From the NCBI RefSeq assembly GCF_900168055.1, contig NZ_FUYS01000002.1, positions 620,888-684,887 of the forward strand: 64,000 nucleotides of DNA, read 5' to 3'. Made by a program: the position numbers and the translations under genes. This DNA comes from Parapedobacter luteus. Lineage in GTDB: Bacteria; Bacteroidota; Bacteroidia; Sphingobacteriales; Sphingobacteriaceae. The number at the start of each line of letters is the position of its first letter. The first letter of the stretch is position 1. This document shows, piece by piece, positions 1-8,969 of the stretch. The notes beneath the pieces were generated by a model. The model made no database searches, had not been told where the DNA came from, and saw nothing but the letters and a program-made list of their open reading frames with translations.

Positions 1-451
1 CTTCATCGATTTTCATGAAGTCTAATGCCGGCAATAATTTTGACCGTATCCCGAGTTCAGTCAGGTAAAAATGGAAAAGTGTCGTCGAGATCAATTCGCC
101 TTGTGCCAGAATAATTTTCTCCTCAATGGGAGTAAACAGATGGCTGGAAAAAGAATCGATAAGGTTAAAGTGATATTCGATTAGTTCTTTCCCGTTTTGA
201 AGCCCTTCTTCCGTAGTAAAAAGCTCGGAAATCAATGCACTGTATTTATTGCGGAGTTCATGGATAAGCGCTGCGGCCTGACTCTTATCGCCTGCTGTGA
301 AAGCTTGGGCTATTTCGACCAAGGCATTGGTGGTGCCAGCAACAGCCGACAGCACAACGATTTGGCGTTCCCGCGTATCGATGATATCAAGGAGTGCCTT
401 CATGCGCTCGGCGCTCCCTACAGATGTTCCTCCGAATTTTAATACTTTCAT
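1..451 (-). CDS. Aspartate kinase, N-terminal part (runs off the window)
   Basis: Reading leftward from the ATG at 449-451 gives a protein that starts MKVLKFGGTSVGSAERMK, the lysine-containing KFGGTSV nucleotide-binding signature of aspartokinases, and continues in frame to the window edge (about 150 residues seen). Aspartokinase phosphorylates aspartate at the entry to lysine, threonine and methionine synthesis. The C-terminal part lies outside, so it cannot be told whether this is a monofunctional kinase or a kinase-homoserine dehydrogenase fusion. A TATCTTTG -7 element lies about 20 bases before the start. The next gene, serA, is on the same strand but separated by 63 bases that contain this promoter, so the kinase is probably transcribed on its own. 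Confidence 0.9.
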   Translation of the reverse strand, partial: MKVLKFGGTSVGSAERMKALLDIIDTRERQIVVLSAVAGTTNALVEIAQAFTAGDKSQAAALIHELRNKYSALISELFTTEEGLQNGKELIEYHFNLIDSFSSHLFTPIEEKIILAQGELISTTLFHFYLTELGIRSKLLPALDFMKIDE

Positions 452-469
452 TATAAAAAAATAAAGGCA

Positions 470-477
470 CAAAGATA
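470..477 (-). promoter_or_regulatory. -7 element of the aspartate kinase promoter
   Basis: The minus strand reads TATCTTTG, an exact TAnnTTTG match, ending 18 bases before the ATG. No clear TTG -33 element is visible at the usual distance. Confidence 0.6.
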
Positions 478-514
478 GCTAAATGCCCCTTCATGCCACC
501 ATAACGCTTTGAAA

Positions 515-1462
515 TTATTTTTTTAGGGTCTGGATGATTAAGTTGGCCAATTCCTCGCCAATACGCTCCTGCGCCTCATTAGTTGCTGCCCCGATATGGG
601 GGGTCAGCGATACCCGGGGATTTGTCAATAATTCCTTACGGGGTGTGGGCTCGTTTTCGAACACATCCAAGCCTGCAAAGGCTACTTTTCCACTATTGAG
701 CGCATCGATAAGTGCCAACTCGTCGATCACACCGCCGCGTGAAGCATTGACAAGGCCGACCCCGGGCTTCAACAGCTCAAATTCGTCCTTTCCAATAATC
801 GGTTTATCGGTGAAGGGCACATGCAATGAAATGAAATCAGCATTTTGCAATAACTCGGCAAGTGCAACCTGTTTGATAGGCACGTCCACGGTAATGCCTC
901 CAGACAAGGTTAGCGGGAGCGCCGCAGGAACTTCAAACAGGTCACTTACCATCACGTCCATTCCCAATCCCAGTCCGACCTTGGCTGTCTCTTTGCCGAT
1001 TCGTCCGAACCCAACGATACCCAACGTTTTTCCGCGCAGTTCGACACCTTTCGCATACGCCTTTTTAAGCCCACCAAAATTGGTATCTCCCTCAAGAGGC
1101 ATTTTGCGCTGTGCATCATAAAGGAACCGCACACCGCCCAATAAATGCGCAAACACCAATTCGGCCACGGACAATGAGGAGGCCGCTGGCGTATTCACCA
1201 CGGCAATTCCCTTGGCAAGGGCATAATCGACATCGATATTGTCCATCCCTACTCCTCCCCTTCCGATCAATTTCAGGTTTGGACACACATCAATTAGCGC
1301 TTGGCGCACTTTCGTTGCACTGCGTACCGTAATAGCGTCGTATGCAGGTAGTTTTAAAGGGAGCTCCTTTTGTGGTATATGATTCGTATCTACGGTGAAC
1401 CCTGCCTTTTCAAGCAGTAGCTTGCCAAGGGGATCTATTCCGTCGTTTGCTAGTATTTTCAT
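515..1462 (-). CDS. serA: D-3-phosphoglycerate dehydrogenase
   Basis: This 315-residue protein is a D-isomer-specific 2-hydroxyacid dehydrogenase that oxidises 3-phosphoglycerate to 3-phosphohydroxypyruvate, the first step of serine synthesis, in the cytoplasm. The NAD-binding GFGRIG stands near residue 151. The catalytic Arg lies in NASRGG, and the catalytic His lies in TPHIGAA close to the C-terminus. The protein ends soon after the catalytic His and has no C-terminal ACT domain, so it is the short form without the classical serine feedback domain. It lies 76 bases downstream of serC on the same strand, which makes a serC-serA serine operon and strongly supports the specific call over other hydroxyacid dehydrogenases. 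Confidence 0.9.
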   Translation of the reverse strand: MKILANDGIDPLGKLLLEKAGFTVDTNHIPQKELPLKLPAYDAITVRSATKVRQALIDVCPNLKLIGRGGVGMDNIDVDYALAKGIAVVNTPAASSLSVAELVFAHLLGGVRFLYDAQRKMPLEGDTNFGGLKKAYAKGVELRGKTLGIVGFGRIGKETAKVGLGLGMDVMVSDLFEVPAALPLTLSGGITVDVPIKQVALAELLQNADFISLHVPFTDKPIIGKDEFELLKPGVGLVNASRGGVIDELALIDALNSGKVAFAGLDVFENEPTPRKELLTNPRVSLTPHIGAATNEAQERIGEELANLIIQTLKK

Positions 1463-1491
1463 CTATATATTTGCTTTTTTATCCGCGACGA

Positions 1492-1526
1492 AGCTCGCCT
1501 GCCTACGATAAGCGGCGGGCGATAGC
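1492..1526 (-). other. Hairpin between serC and serA
   Basis: TCGCCTGCC (1495-1503) pairs with GGCGGGCGA (1514-1522) with one G-U pair and a 10-base loop. AGC/GCT extends the stem across a small bulge. No run of T follows on the minus strand, so this is more likely an intercistronic or attenuating RNA structure than a full terminator. Confidence 0.4.
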
Positions 1527-1538
1527 TTACAGTTACAA

Positions 1539-2606
1539 CTATTTATTTTTTTCTTCAAATTCCTGCATGGCATCGACCAGTGCATTAACACCAGTGATAC
1601 TCAACGCGTTGTATATGGAAGCCCGGAAACCGCCAACGCTCCGGTGACCTTTAAGCCCTACTAAGCCGCGTTCTTTAGCCAACGCTAAGAATGCGTCTTC
1701 ATGTACCTTGTCCTCCATTACAAACGTGACATTCATCCGTGAGCGATCTTCCGGTACAGCCGTTCCCCTGAACAACGGATTCCGGTCAATTTCGTCATAA
1801 AGCGTACGTGCCTTAATGATGTTCTCCTGTTCGATCACTTCGACCCCTCCCTTGCTTTTCAGCCAACGCAGGTTGAGCATAGATACATAAATCGAGAATA
1901 CGGGGGGCGTATTATACATGGAGCCCGCAGCGATATGAGGTTGGTAATCAAAAATAGTCGGTAAGGTACGCCCTGTTTTACCCAACAAGTCGTCTTTCAC
2001 GATCACTAGGGTCACCCCTGCCGGTCCCATATTTTTCTGGGCACCTGCATAAATGAGGCCATAGTCGGCGACGTTTATTTTCCGGCTAAGGATATCCGAA
2101 GACATATCACATACGAGCGGTGCCGTACTTATTGGTGTTTCGAAAATTTCCGTTCCGAAAATTGTGTTGTTCGACGTATAGTGAAAATAAGCGGCATCGA
2201 CGGGTATCCCGTACGCCTTGGGAATGTAGTTGTAATTAGCATCTGCTGACGAGGCGACAACAGCAACATCACCTACCTTTTTTGCCTCTTTAATAGCCTT
2301 ACTTGCCCAAGTTCCGGTATCCAAATAAGCCGCCTTGCCTCCTTCAGGCAACAGGTTTAGCGGCACCATAGCAAATTGCATGCTCGCTCCTCCCTGCAAA
2401 AAAAGGATGGAGTAGCCTTGCGGTACAGCAAGCAGTTCGCGCACCAACCGTTCGGTTTCGGCTACCACGGCTTCAAATTCCTTGCTGCGATGTGATATTT
2501 CCAAAATGGATAATCCGGTATCGTTGAAGTTCAATATTGCCTGGGAGGCCTCTTGGAAAACCTCCTGCGGCAATATGCATGGTCCCGCTCCAAAATTATG
2601 TTTCAT
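1539..2606 (-). CDS. serC: Phosphoserine aminotransferase
   Basis: This 355-residue PLP enzyme begins MKHNFGAGPCILP, the hallmark start of SerC. It transfers an amino group from glutamate to 3-phosphohydroxypyruvate. The GAQKNMGPAG motif near residue 190 carries the PLP-binding lysine. The C-terminus has the conserved LKGHRSVGGFRASIYNAL phosphate-binding region. The length is that of the bacterial family. It is the first gene of the serC-serA pair. An exact -7 element lies 39 bases upstream, and the start is fixed by the conserved N-terminus. Confidence 0.96.
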   Translation of the reverse strand: MKHNFGAGPCILPQEVFQEASQAILNFNDTGLSILEISHRSKEFEAVVAETERLVRELLAVPQGYSILFLQGGASMQFAMVPLNLLPEGGKAAYLDTGTWASKAIKEAKKVGDVAVVASSADANYNYIPKAYGIPVDAAYFHYTSNNTIFGTEIFETPISTAPLVCDMSSDILSRKINVADYGLIYAGAQKNMGPAGVTLVIVKDDLLGKTGRTLPTIFDYQPHIAAGSMYNTPPVFSIYVSMLNLRWLKSKGGVEVIEQENIIKARTLYDEIDRNPLFRGTAVPEDRSRMNVTFVMEDKVHEDAFLALAKERGLVGLKGHRSVGGFRASIYNALSITGVNALVDAMQEFEEKNK

Positions 2607-2644
2607 TTTTAGCTAAATTGAAAGGTTTCTTATTTAATTGGCCG

Positions 2645-2678
2645 CAAAAATAATAATTATTTATTGAAATTCATTCAA
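2645..2678 (-). promoter_or_regulatory. Promoter of serC-serA
   Basis: The minus strand has TTG (2678-2676), a 23-base spacer and TATTTTTG (2652-2645), matching the Bacteroidota -33/-7 pattern at the long end of allowed spacing. Confidence 0.55.
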
Positions 2679-2751
2679 TATATTCTTGGAATAATTGCGA
2701 ATAATTCAACAAGGCTGAACCGTATGACCGAATCTACACCATCACACGGCA

Positions 2752-4122
2752 TTATTCGATTCCATACTTTTCCATCTTGTTATACAAGGTTTTGCGGTCG
2801 ATATTGAGCATCTGGGCAGCTTTGCTTTTGTTGTATTTCGCTTTCTGCAGTACATCCAAAATTAATTTGCGCTCGTGTGCTTCGCTATGTAAGCGGAGGT
2901 CCGGGGTGTCGGTTGTAGGTATCGTCTCCGTTGATACAGCCGGATTTTTTATGGCGAATACCATTTCTTCGGGCAGTGCAGCTACTTCTGCTTTCGCTCC
3001 TGGCGAAAGCAGCACCATGCGTTTAATCACATTTTTTAATTCCCGGAGGTTTCCGGGCCAATCGTAATTATGAAAAATATCCTTCACTTCTTCAGACAGT
3101 TCCACCACCCCCCTGCCAAGCTCTTCATTTGCTTTTTTGATAAAAAAGTCCACAAATTGCTGAAAATCAGCCCGGCGATCCCGAAGGGCGGGGACAATAA
3201 TTTCAAATTCATTGATCCGGTGGTACAGATCTTCCCGGAATTTGCCTGAACCGAGCAAGTCTTCATTCGTTGCCGCTATAACCCGGACGTCTACATTGAT
3301 TGTTTTATTTGCGCCCACCGGCTGTATAACCTTTTCTTGGAGAGCGCGAAGCAACTTGACCTGTACATCATAGGACAGATTGCCTATTTCGTCTAGAAAC
3401 AGTGTGCCTCCTGACGCCTCCACAAACTGGCCAGTTTTGTCATTCAGCGCACCGGTAAACGATCCCTTAATGTGACCAAAAAGTTCGCTGGAAGCCAGTT
3501 CTTTGGAAAGCGTGCCACAATCAATGGAGATAAACGGCTTGTCGGCCCTCATGCTCCGTTGGTGAATGGACCGTGCTACATATTCTTTCCCAGTACCACT
3601 TTCCCCACGAATCAGTACAGACATATCGGTTGGTGCCACCAGGGCAATGTATTCATGGAGTTTTCGGGCGGCAGCGCTGGTGCCTTCCACGAAATCGGCC
3701 ATCGTATTGCCGGTGATGCCTGCTATCCGGCTTCGCATAACAGCAGGTTCTTTTTCAGTGGATTTGCCTTCCAGCGCCTCATTTACCACCATCAGCAGTT
3801 CGTCAGGGTTGACCGGCTTGGTGATGTAGTCAAAAACCCCCTGGCGAATAGCCTTTACAGCAGTCCGTACATCATTGAAGCTGGTCATGATTATGGAGGG
3901 AATGATCTTTCCTTCTGCGTGGAGTGCCTCCACGACATCTAACCCGATGCCATCACCCAATCGGTAGTCCAATAAGATCAAATGGAACGAATCGTGCTTA
4001 AGTGCCTCGATGCCACTTTTTACGCTATACTTTACCACCACCTCAAATCCTTTTTTCTTCAAGAAATTTTCAAGTATAGCAGCAAATGTGGTATCATCTT
4101 CTACCAACAAAATATTGGCCAT
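2752..4122 (-). CDS. Sigma-54-dependent response regulator (NtrC family)
   Basis: The 456-residue protein has three parts. Residues 1-120 are a receiver domain, with acidic pocket EDD near 8-10 and phospho-acceptor Asp in LLDYRLGDG. Residues about 140-375 are an AAA+ sigma-54 interaction domain, with Walker A GESGTGKE, Walker B FLDEIG and arginine-rich sensor segments. A Fis-type helix-turn-helix ends the protein (NKSKAAQMLNIDRKTLYNKM). It should activate sigma-54 promoters after phosphorylation by a histidine kinase, but no kinase gene is next to it. The sigma-54 contact loop reads GSFTGA instead of the canonical GAFTGA. It follows the isocitrate dehydrogenase gene by 41 bases and probably shares its transcript. 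Confidence 0.93.
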   Translation of the reverse strand: MANILLVEDDTTFAAILENFLKKKGFEVVVKYSVKSGIEALKHDSFHLILLDYRLGDGIGLDVVEALHAEGKIIPSIIMTSFNDVRTAVKAIRQGVFDYITKPVNPDELLMVVNEALEGKSTEKEPAVMRSRIAGITGNTMADFVEGTSAAARKLHEYIALVAPTDMSVLIRGESGTGKEYVARSIHQRSMRADKPFISIDCGTLSKELASSELFGHIKGSFTGALNDKTGQFVEASGGTLFLDEIGNLSYDVQVKLLRALQEKVIQPVGANKTINVDVRVIAATNEDLLGSGKFREDLYHRINEFEIIVPALRDRRADFQQFVDFFIKKANEELGRGVVELSEEVKDIFHNYDWPGNLRELKNVIKRMVLLSPGAKAEVAALPEEMVFAIKNPAVSTETIPTTDTPDLRLHSEAHERKLILDVLQKAKYNKSKAAQMLNIDRKTLYNKMEKYGIE

Positions 4123-4163
4123 GGAGCAAATGATTAAAAAGTTGAATGTCTTGTCTTAGTACC

Positions 4164-5456
4164 TTAGTATATCGAACGGTCAAAGCCCAATTTTATTTTA
4201 TCAATGATTGCTGTCGCAAACTCACTCGTTTTTAGTAGCTTTCCCGCTGTCATATGATCAAAAAAATCTACGGTGACCGTTTGCTGTAATATGGTCATCT
4301 GTAAGGCATCGGTAATCAATGAAGCCACTTCATTCCAGCCGATGTATTCGAATAACATTGCACCGCTGAGTATCACCGAAGAGGGGTTCATGCTATCTGT
4401 GTCCGCAAAGCGGGGGGCGGTGCCATGCGTCGCTTCAAATACCGCATGGCCAGTTTGATAATTAATGTTTGCACCCGGCGCAATGCCAATTCCTCCCACG
4501 ATGGCTGCTAATGCATCCGAAATATAATCACCGTTCAGATTTAAGGTAGCAATTACGGCATAATCTCTTGGATTTAATAAAATTTGCTGTAAAAAATTAT
4601 CGGCGATGATGTCTTTTATGATGACCTTCCCCTTCCTTTCGGCATGCTTCAATTCGTCATTGGCTTCATGCTCGCCGTTGGCCGCCTTCGTTTTTTCCCA
4701 TTGCCTCCACGTGTAAGTCCGGGCTGCAAACTCAGTTTCAGCCACGTCATAACCCCAGCTTTTAAACGTGCCCTCGGTATATTTCATAATATTTCCCTTA
4801 TGAACCAAAGTGACGGATGGGAGGTCGTTGCGGATTGCATGTTCAATTGCTGCCCTGACCAATCGCTTTGAACCGTTTTCAGAAACCGTTTTTATCCCAA
4901 TGGCGGTATCGGGCGTGAGATCATAATCCACAGCCATTTCACGCTGAAGAAACTCTTTTAGGCGCGTTCCTTCTTCCGAGTGCGCCGGAAATTCGATTCC
5001 GGTGTAAATATCTTCGGTATTCTCCCTGAAGATCACCATATTCACATATTCAGGGTATCTTACGGGAGAAGGCACCCCTTCAAACCAGCGGGTCGGCCGT
5101 TGGCATACGTAAAGATCTAGCGCTTTTCGTATTGCCACATTGAGCGAACGTATACCGCCCCCAATTGGCGTGGTTAAAGGGCCTTTTATACCTACCAGGT
5201 ATTCCTGGAGCAAGTTGATAGTTTCCTGCGGCAACCATTCGCCCGTAAGCTGAAAGGCTTTTTCACCTGCCAACACTTCTTTCCAGGTTATGCGGCGTAC
5301 ACCGTGATAAGCTTTTTCCACGGCAGCATCGAATACCCTTACCGCGGCACGCCAGATATCGGGTCCGATGCCATCCCCCACGATAAACGGTATGACGACC
5401 TTGTCTGGCACGCGGAGCGTCCCATCAGCGTTCTGTGTGATTTTGCGTTCCATCAT
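4164..5456 (-). CDS. icd: Isocitrate dehydrogenase, E. coli Icd type
   Basis: This 430-residue enzyme converts isocitrate to 2-oxoglutarate in the TCA cycle. It matches the homodimeric E. coli-type family over its full length. The substrate-binding segment is [17 protein letters not shown], with the regulatory Ser equivalent, followed by RENTEDIY and the coenzyme segment HGTAPRFAD. By alignment in my head to E. coli Icd, the 2-prime-phosphate contacts Lys344 and Tyr345 are kept as Arg and Phe. Tyr391 and Arg395 appear as Val and Asp ([10 protein letters not shown]). Coenzyme preference is therefore uncertain. The start lies 11 bases after the antiporter stop, which implies co-transcription. 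Confidence 0.93.
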   Translation of the reverse strand: MMERKITQNADGTLRVPDKVVIPFIVGDGIGPDIWRAAVRVFDAAVEKAYHGVRRITWKEVLAGEKAFQLTGEWLPQETINLLQEYLVGIKGPLTTPIGGGIRSLNVAIRKALDLYVCQRPTRWFEGVPSPVRYPEYVNMVIFRENTEDIYTGIEFPAHSEEGTRLKEFLQREMAVDYDLTPDTAIGIKTVSENGSKRLVRAAIEHAIRNDLPSVTLVHKGNIMKYTEGTFKSWGYDVAETEFAARTYTWRQWEKTKAANGEHEANDELKHAERKGKVIIKDIIADNFLQQILLNPRDYAVIATLNLNGDYISDALAAIVGGIGIAPGANINYQTGHAVFEATHGTAPRFADTDSMNPSSVILSGAMLFEYIGWNEVASLITDALQMTILQQTVTVDFFDHMTAGKLLKTSEFATAIIDKIKLGFDRSIY

Positions 5457-5467
5457 GGCATCAAATC

Positions 5468-7594
5468 TTAGTCTTTCGTAAACATGTTGCCAATACCCCT
5501 TCCGATTCGCTGTAGTAATGGGGCTGTGGCCACATCTTCATACTCGTCAAGCGAATACCCGGCTCGCCTGCTCGGGAATACTAATATACGGTTATACTGC
5601 GCATATACCTTGCCCAATTTTTTCGGAATTCCGTCAAATGAATGACGATAAGACATCTCTCCCTGTCTTGCCGAAAAAAACACAATGATATCGTTTTCTT
5701 TGACAAACTTCCTCAGCCCGGAGAGATTATCCCATTCATCGTAATCAGAAAACAACACCCGAGTGCTATTTTTGTTTCGTTTTATATACTCAGCAATGGC
5801 ATGCTGCGTACGCTCATCACAGACGTAAAGAATGGGGATCGTAAGCTCTTGCGAAAGGAGGAGTACTTTCTCCATGCAGTAATCAAAGCCAAGCTCCGAT
5901 TCGGAGAGAGGCGGACAAAAAGCCAAGATTCGCTTTTGTGTAACCATTGGTTTGTCCAAATGGCACATAAACAAGTTGGTATCGGTTTGGTTAAGAATGC
6001 TTTCGGTCTTTTCACCAACCATCTTTTCGATAATACCCGGTTTACTGGGCCATCCCAATAAAATCCCGTCGGCCCCTATTTCACGGGCAGCCCTGCTGAT
6101 ACCATTAGCAACGTTGTGGTCGATGGTAGCCATCATGTTTACTTCTGTTTCGCTTCCCGAGGCATATTTTGCAGTCGAATCCAGGTTTTTTCTTGCACGT
6201 TGCAGATTCTGTTCGGCCATATCGTTACTAGGTACAACGGTCAATACCGTGATGGGATGCGGCGAATAGTTGCTCTTAATAAGCGTAGCGAAGTCCAGCA
6301 AGGATTCCATGTTGTTCAGATTTGCGATCGGCAACATCAGCTGTTCTTCTCTTGCGATGTTTTTTTCATTAGTTACCTCATCCTGATCGCCTGCAAGTAC
6401 CACTTTCTTAGACGCAGACTCCGTCGCCAGCGAAGCCACGATGCACGTAATCAAAATGAGCACGATAGTCCCATTGAGTACATTTTCATCAATGATTTCA
6501 TACCGGAAGCCTACCATGATGACTGCCAAAGTAGCCGCAGCATGCGCACTGCTGAGCCCAAAAATAACCTGTCGTTGAGATGGTGTGTAGCCGAAGACAA
6601 GTTGCGTAAACCATGCCGCAATCCATTTGCTGAAAATGGCTACTATGGTCAGCGTCGCGGCAATGAACAATGCCGCTGGCCCATTGAGCAGTACACTTAC
6701 ATCTACGATCATGCCCACACTGATTAAAAAAAAGGGTATGAATATAGCGTTGCCGATAAATTCAATCCTATTCATTAATGCCGACGAATGAGGAATGAGT
6801 TTGTTGAGTGCCAGGCCAGCCACAAACGCCCCGATAATATGTTCCAGCCCCGCGATTTCGGCTAAGAAAGCCGCAAAGAACACCACAGAAAGCACAAAGA
6901 TATAATGAGCTGTCTTTTCACCCTCCACTTTCTGGAAAAACCACTTGGCTACGCGAGGTATGATTCCAAACATAATCAGCAGGAAAATCGCAAACGAGAC
7001 GCCCAACGTCATCCAGAATTGCCTGTCAAGCTGTCCCTGGGATGCGCCAATGATGACTGCAAGGATAATCAACACGGCGGTATCGGTAAGAATCGTGCCT
7101 CCGATAGTGATAGCTACTGCCTCGTTTTTTGATATGCCATAACTATTTACAACCGGATAAGCAACTAATGTATGTGTAGCAAACATGCTGGATATCATGA
7201 TGCTGGCTAGCATATCATATTCAAGGATGTAATAACATACCGGATAACCGATGGCAATGGGGATCGCGAAAGTAAAAAGGCCAAACAAGACACTTTTATG
7301 TCGGGTCTTCCGGAACTCGTTCATGTCCAGCTCAAGACCGGCGATAAACATGATATACAGGAGACCGATGGTTGAAAATAGATCAACCGCAGAGTTTTTT
7401 TCGAGCAAATTTAAGCCATGCGGGCCGATTGCCACGCCCGAAAGAATAAGGCCGATAATACCGGGGACCTTAATCCAGCGCAGCAAAATGGGCGACAACA
7501 GGATAATAAAAAGGATAAGGGCAAAAATAAGCACCGGGTTGCTCAACGGTGTCTCAAATACATGGCTTAAATGATCGAAAAAGTTTTTAGCCAT
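5468..7594 (-). CDS. CPA2-family cation:proton antiporter with universal-stress-like C-terminus
   Basis: The protein has 708 residues. The first about 390 form a dozen hydrophobic segments of the Na+/H+ exchanger family (KefB/NhaS3-like), including [14 protein letters not shown] and the [18 protein letters not shown] region. The last about 300 residues are soluble and resemble two universal-stress-protein folds rather than a RCK/TrkA-N domain. It should exchange Na+ or K+ for protons at the inner membrane, with the cytoplasmic domains sensing a ligand, probably a nucleotide. It heads a three-gene run with icd and the sigma-54 regulator, with an exact -7 element 51 bases upstream. The transported ion is not decided by the sequence. 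Confidence 0.88.
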   Translation of the reverse strand: MAKNFFDHLSHVFETPLSNPVLIFALILFIILLSPILLRWIKVPGIIGLILSGVAIGPHGLNLLEKNSAVDLFSTIGLLYIMFIAGLELDMNEFRKTRHKSVLFGLFTFAIPIAIGYPVCYYILEYDMLASIMISSMFATHTLVAYPVVNSYGISKNEAVAITIGGTILTDTAVLIILAVIIGASQGQLDRQFWMTLGVSFAIFLLIMFGIIPRVAKWFFQKVEGEKTAHYIFVLSVVFFAAFLAEIAGLEHIIGAFVAGLALNKLIPHSSALMNRIEFIGNAIFIPFFLISVGMIVDVSVLLNGPAALFIAATLTIVAIFSKWIAAWFTQLVFGYTPSQRQVIFGLSSAHAAATLAVIMVGFRYEIIDENVLNGTIVLILITCIVASLATESASKKVVLAGDQDEVTNEKNIAREEQLMLPIANLNNMESLLDFATLIKSNYSPHPITVLTVVPSNDMAEQNLQRARKNLDSTAKYASGSETEVNMMATIDHNVANGISRAAREIGADGILLGWPSKPGIIEKMVGEKTESILNQTDTNLFMCHLDKPMVTQKRILAFCPPLSESELGFDYCMEKVLLLSQELTIPILYVCDERTQHAIAEYIKRNKNSTRVLFSDYDEWDNLSGLRKFVKENDIIVFFSARQGEMSYRHSFDGIPKKLGKVYAQYNRILVFPSRRAGYSLDEYEDVATAPLLQRIGRGIGNMFTKD

Positions 7595-7645
7595 AGATTA
7601 GATTTTAGCACATCATTATGTCTCGTCGTTCTGTTAAATCAGCCT

Positions 7646-7653
7646 CAAAGATA
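7646..7653 (-). promoter_or_regulatory. -7 element upstream of the antiporter-icd-regulator run
   Basis: The minus strand reads TATCTTTG, an exact TAnnTTTG match, with a leader of about 45 bases before the antiporter ATG. No good -33 TTG is seen. Confidence 0.5.
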
Positions 7654-7688
7654 ATAAAATCGGCCATGTTTAACGGGCACACTTTCAT

Positions 7689-8909
7689 TTATTGGAATTG
7701 GATTGCTTTTATCGGACTGATTCTGCTGATAAGATAGGAAGGAATAAGCAAAACAGCCAACGCGATAACGACGATGCCTATATTCAGCACAATGATTTCG
7801 AGCGCATCGATCCTAAGGGGAATGTAGGATACATAATAAGAGGCCTCATCCAACTTAAAATAACGGGTTTGCTGCTGAAAGAAATACAAGCCGCCACCCA
7901 GCGCATTGCCGATAAAAAGCCCCACCCCTATCAAATAGGCAGCTTGGTACAAAAAGACTTTCCGGATGCCACCGTTGGTATATCCCAGCGCCTTTAAAAT
8001 GCCTATCATCGGTGTACGTTCCAAGATGATGATCAACAGCGCCGATACCATATTGACCACGGCCACCACCATCATCAGTATCAAAATAATCACCGTATTG
8101 ACATCCAGTAAATCTAGCCACTGGAAGATTTCCGGCAATTGATCCCTTACATTGATTGCATCTACTTGGATAGGAAGCAGATCCTGTATTTTGTCCGTAA
8201 GCTCATATAAGCTATCAAAGTCGGAAATGGACACCTCATAGCCGCCCACCTCATCGTCACTCCAATTGTTCAGCCTTCTGATTAGCGAAAGGGAGCCAAC
8301 CACGTAAGTCTTGTCCAGCTCCTCCACGCCCGTGTGAAAAATACCTATTATCTGGAATTTCCGCTTCCTGACAGGCTCTTGGATAAAGTACATGATGAAG
8401 TCATCCCCCACGGCCAATTGCAGCCTATCTGCCGTATACTGGGAGATCATGATTTGGCCCACTGCCTTGGTGGTGTCTGCAAAGTCGATGGCGCGCCCTG
8501 CTACCAATACATCCTTTAAAAAGCCTTGGTCATACACGGCATCAATGCCTTTGAACAGCACGCCTTCAACTTCATCGTTGACATTGATGATACCGGCTTT
8601 GGTCGCATAGTACTGAAGCGAAGAGACGCCGGGTATGGCCTTTAATGCCTGAGTTTCGGCATCGCTAAGCCTGAATGGAGCAGGCTCATAAGAGACATTC
8701 AAATCGTATCTGCTCAACGTGACGTCCCCAAAGAAACCACGTTGTTTGGCCGTCACCTCGCCCTTAAATCCCTTCAGCACAGCAATTGCCAGCATCATGG
8801 CCGCTACGCCCAGAGCGATTGCCCCGATGGCCACACGTACAATAAGCTTTGAGAAGGTCTGTTTACCGCTTATCGCAATTCTTCGTGCTAAAAAATATGG
8901 GAAATTCAA
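7689..8909 (-). CDS. LolE/FtsX-family ABC transporter permease
   Basis: The protein has 406 residues when started at the TTG at 8907-8909, giving (M)NFPYFLARRIAISGKQTF, the usual start of this Bacteroidota family. Longer in-frame readings would run through the promoter and into fmt. There is one N-terminal membrane segment (LIVRVAIGAIALGVAAMML). A periplasmic MacB-PCD-like domain follows (about 60-260), then three C-terminal membrane helices with the FtsX motif around GILKALGYTNGGIRKVFL. Relatives extract lipoproteins from the inner membrane (LolC/LolE), but the LolD ATPase partner is not adjacent. It is divergent from fmt and shares a compact face-to-face promoter with it. Confidence 0.85.
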   Translation of the reverse strand: MNFPYFLARRIAISGKQTFSKLIVRVAIGAIALGVAAMMLAIAVLKGFKGEVTAKQRGFFGDVTLSRYDLNVSYEPAPFRLSDAETQALKAIPGVSSLQYYATKAGIINVNDEVEGVLFKGIDAVYDQGFLKDVLVAGRAIDFADTTKAVGQIMISQYTADRLQLAVGDDFIMYFIQEPVRKRKFQIIGIFHTGVEELDKTYVVGSLSLIRRLNNWSDDEVGGYEVSISDFDSLYELTDKIQDLLPIQVDAINVRDQLPEIFQWLDLLDVNTVIILILMMVVAVVNMVSALLIIILERTPMIGILKALGYTNGGIRKVFLYQAAYLIGVGLFIGNALGGGLYFFQQQTRYFKLDEASYYVSYIPLRIDALEIIVLNIGIVVIALAVLLIPSYLISRISPIKAIQFQ

Positions 8910-8929
8910 TCCGCTCTCGATATAATTTG

Positions 8930-8937
8930 TACTTTTG
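8930..8937 (+). promoter_or_regulatory. -7 element of fmt
   Basis: TACTTTTG on the plus strand matches TAnnTTTG exactly and ends 32 bases before the fmt ATG. It directly abuts the opposing -7 element of the permease gene. Confidence 0.55.
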
Positions 8938-8963
8938 CAAAGATAACAAATTACTAAAAACAA
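8938..8963 (-). promoter_or_regulatory. Promoter of the LolE/FtsX permease
   Basis: The minus strand has TTG (8963-8961), a 15-base spacer and TATCTTTG (8945-8938). The TTG start codon at 8909 would have a leader of about 20-25 bases, which supports the chosen start. Confidence 0.55.
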
Positions 8964-8969
8964 AAATTC

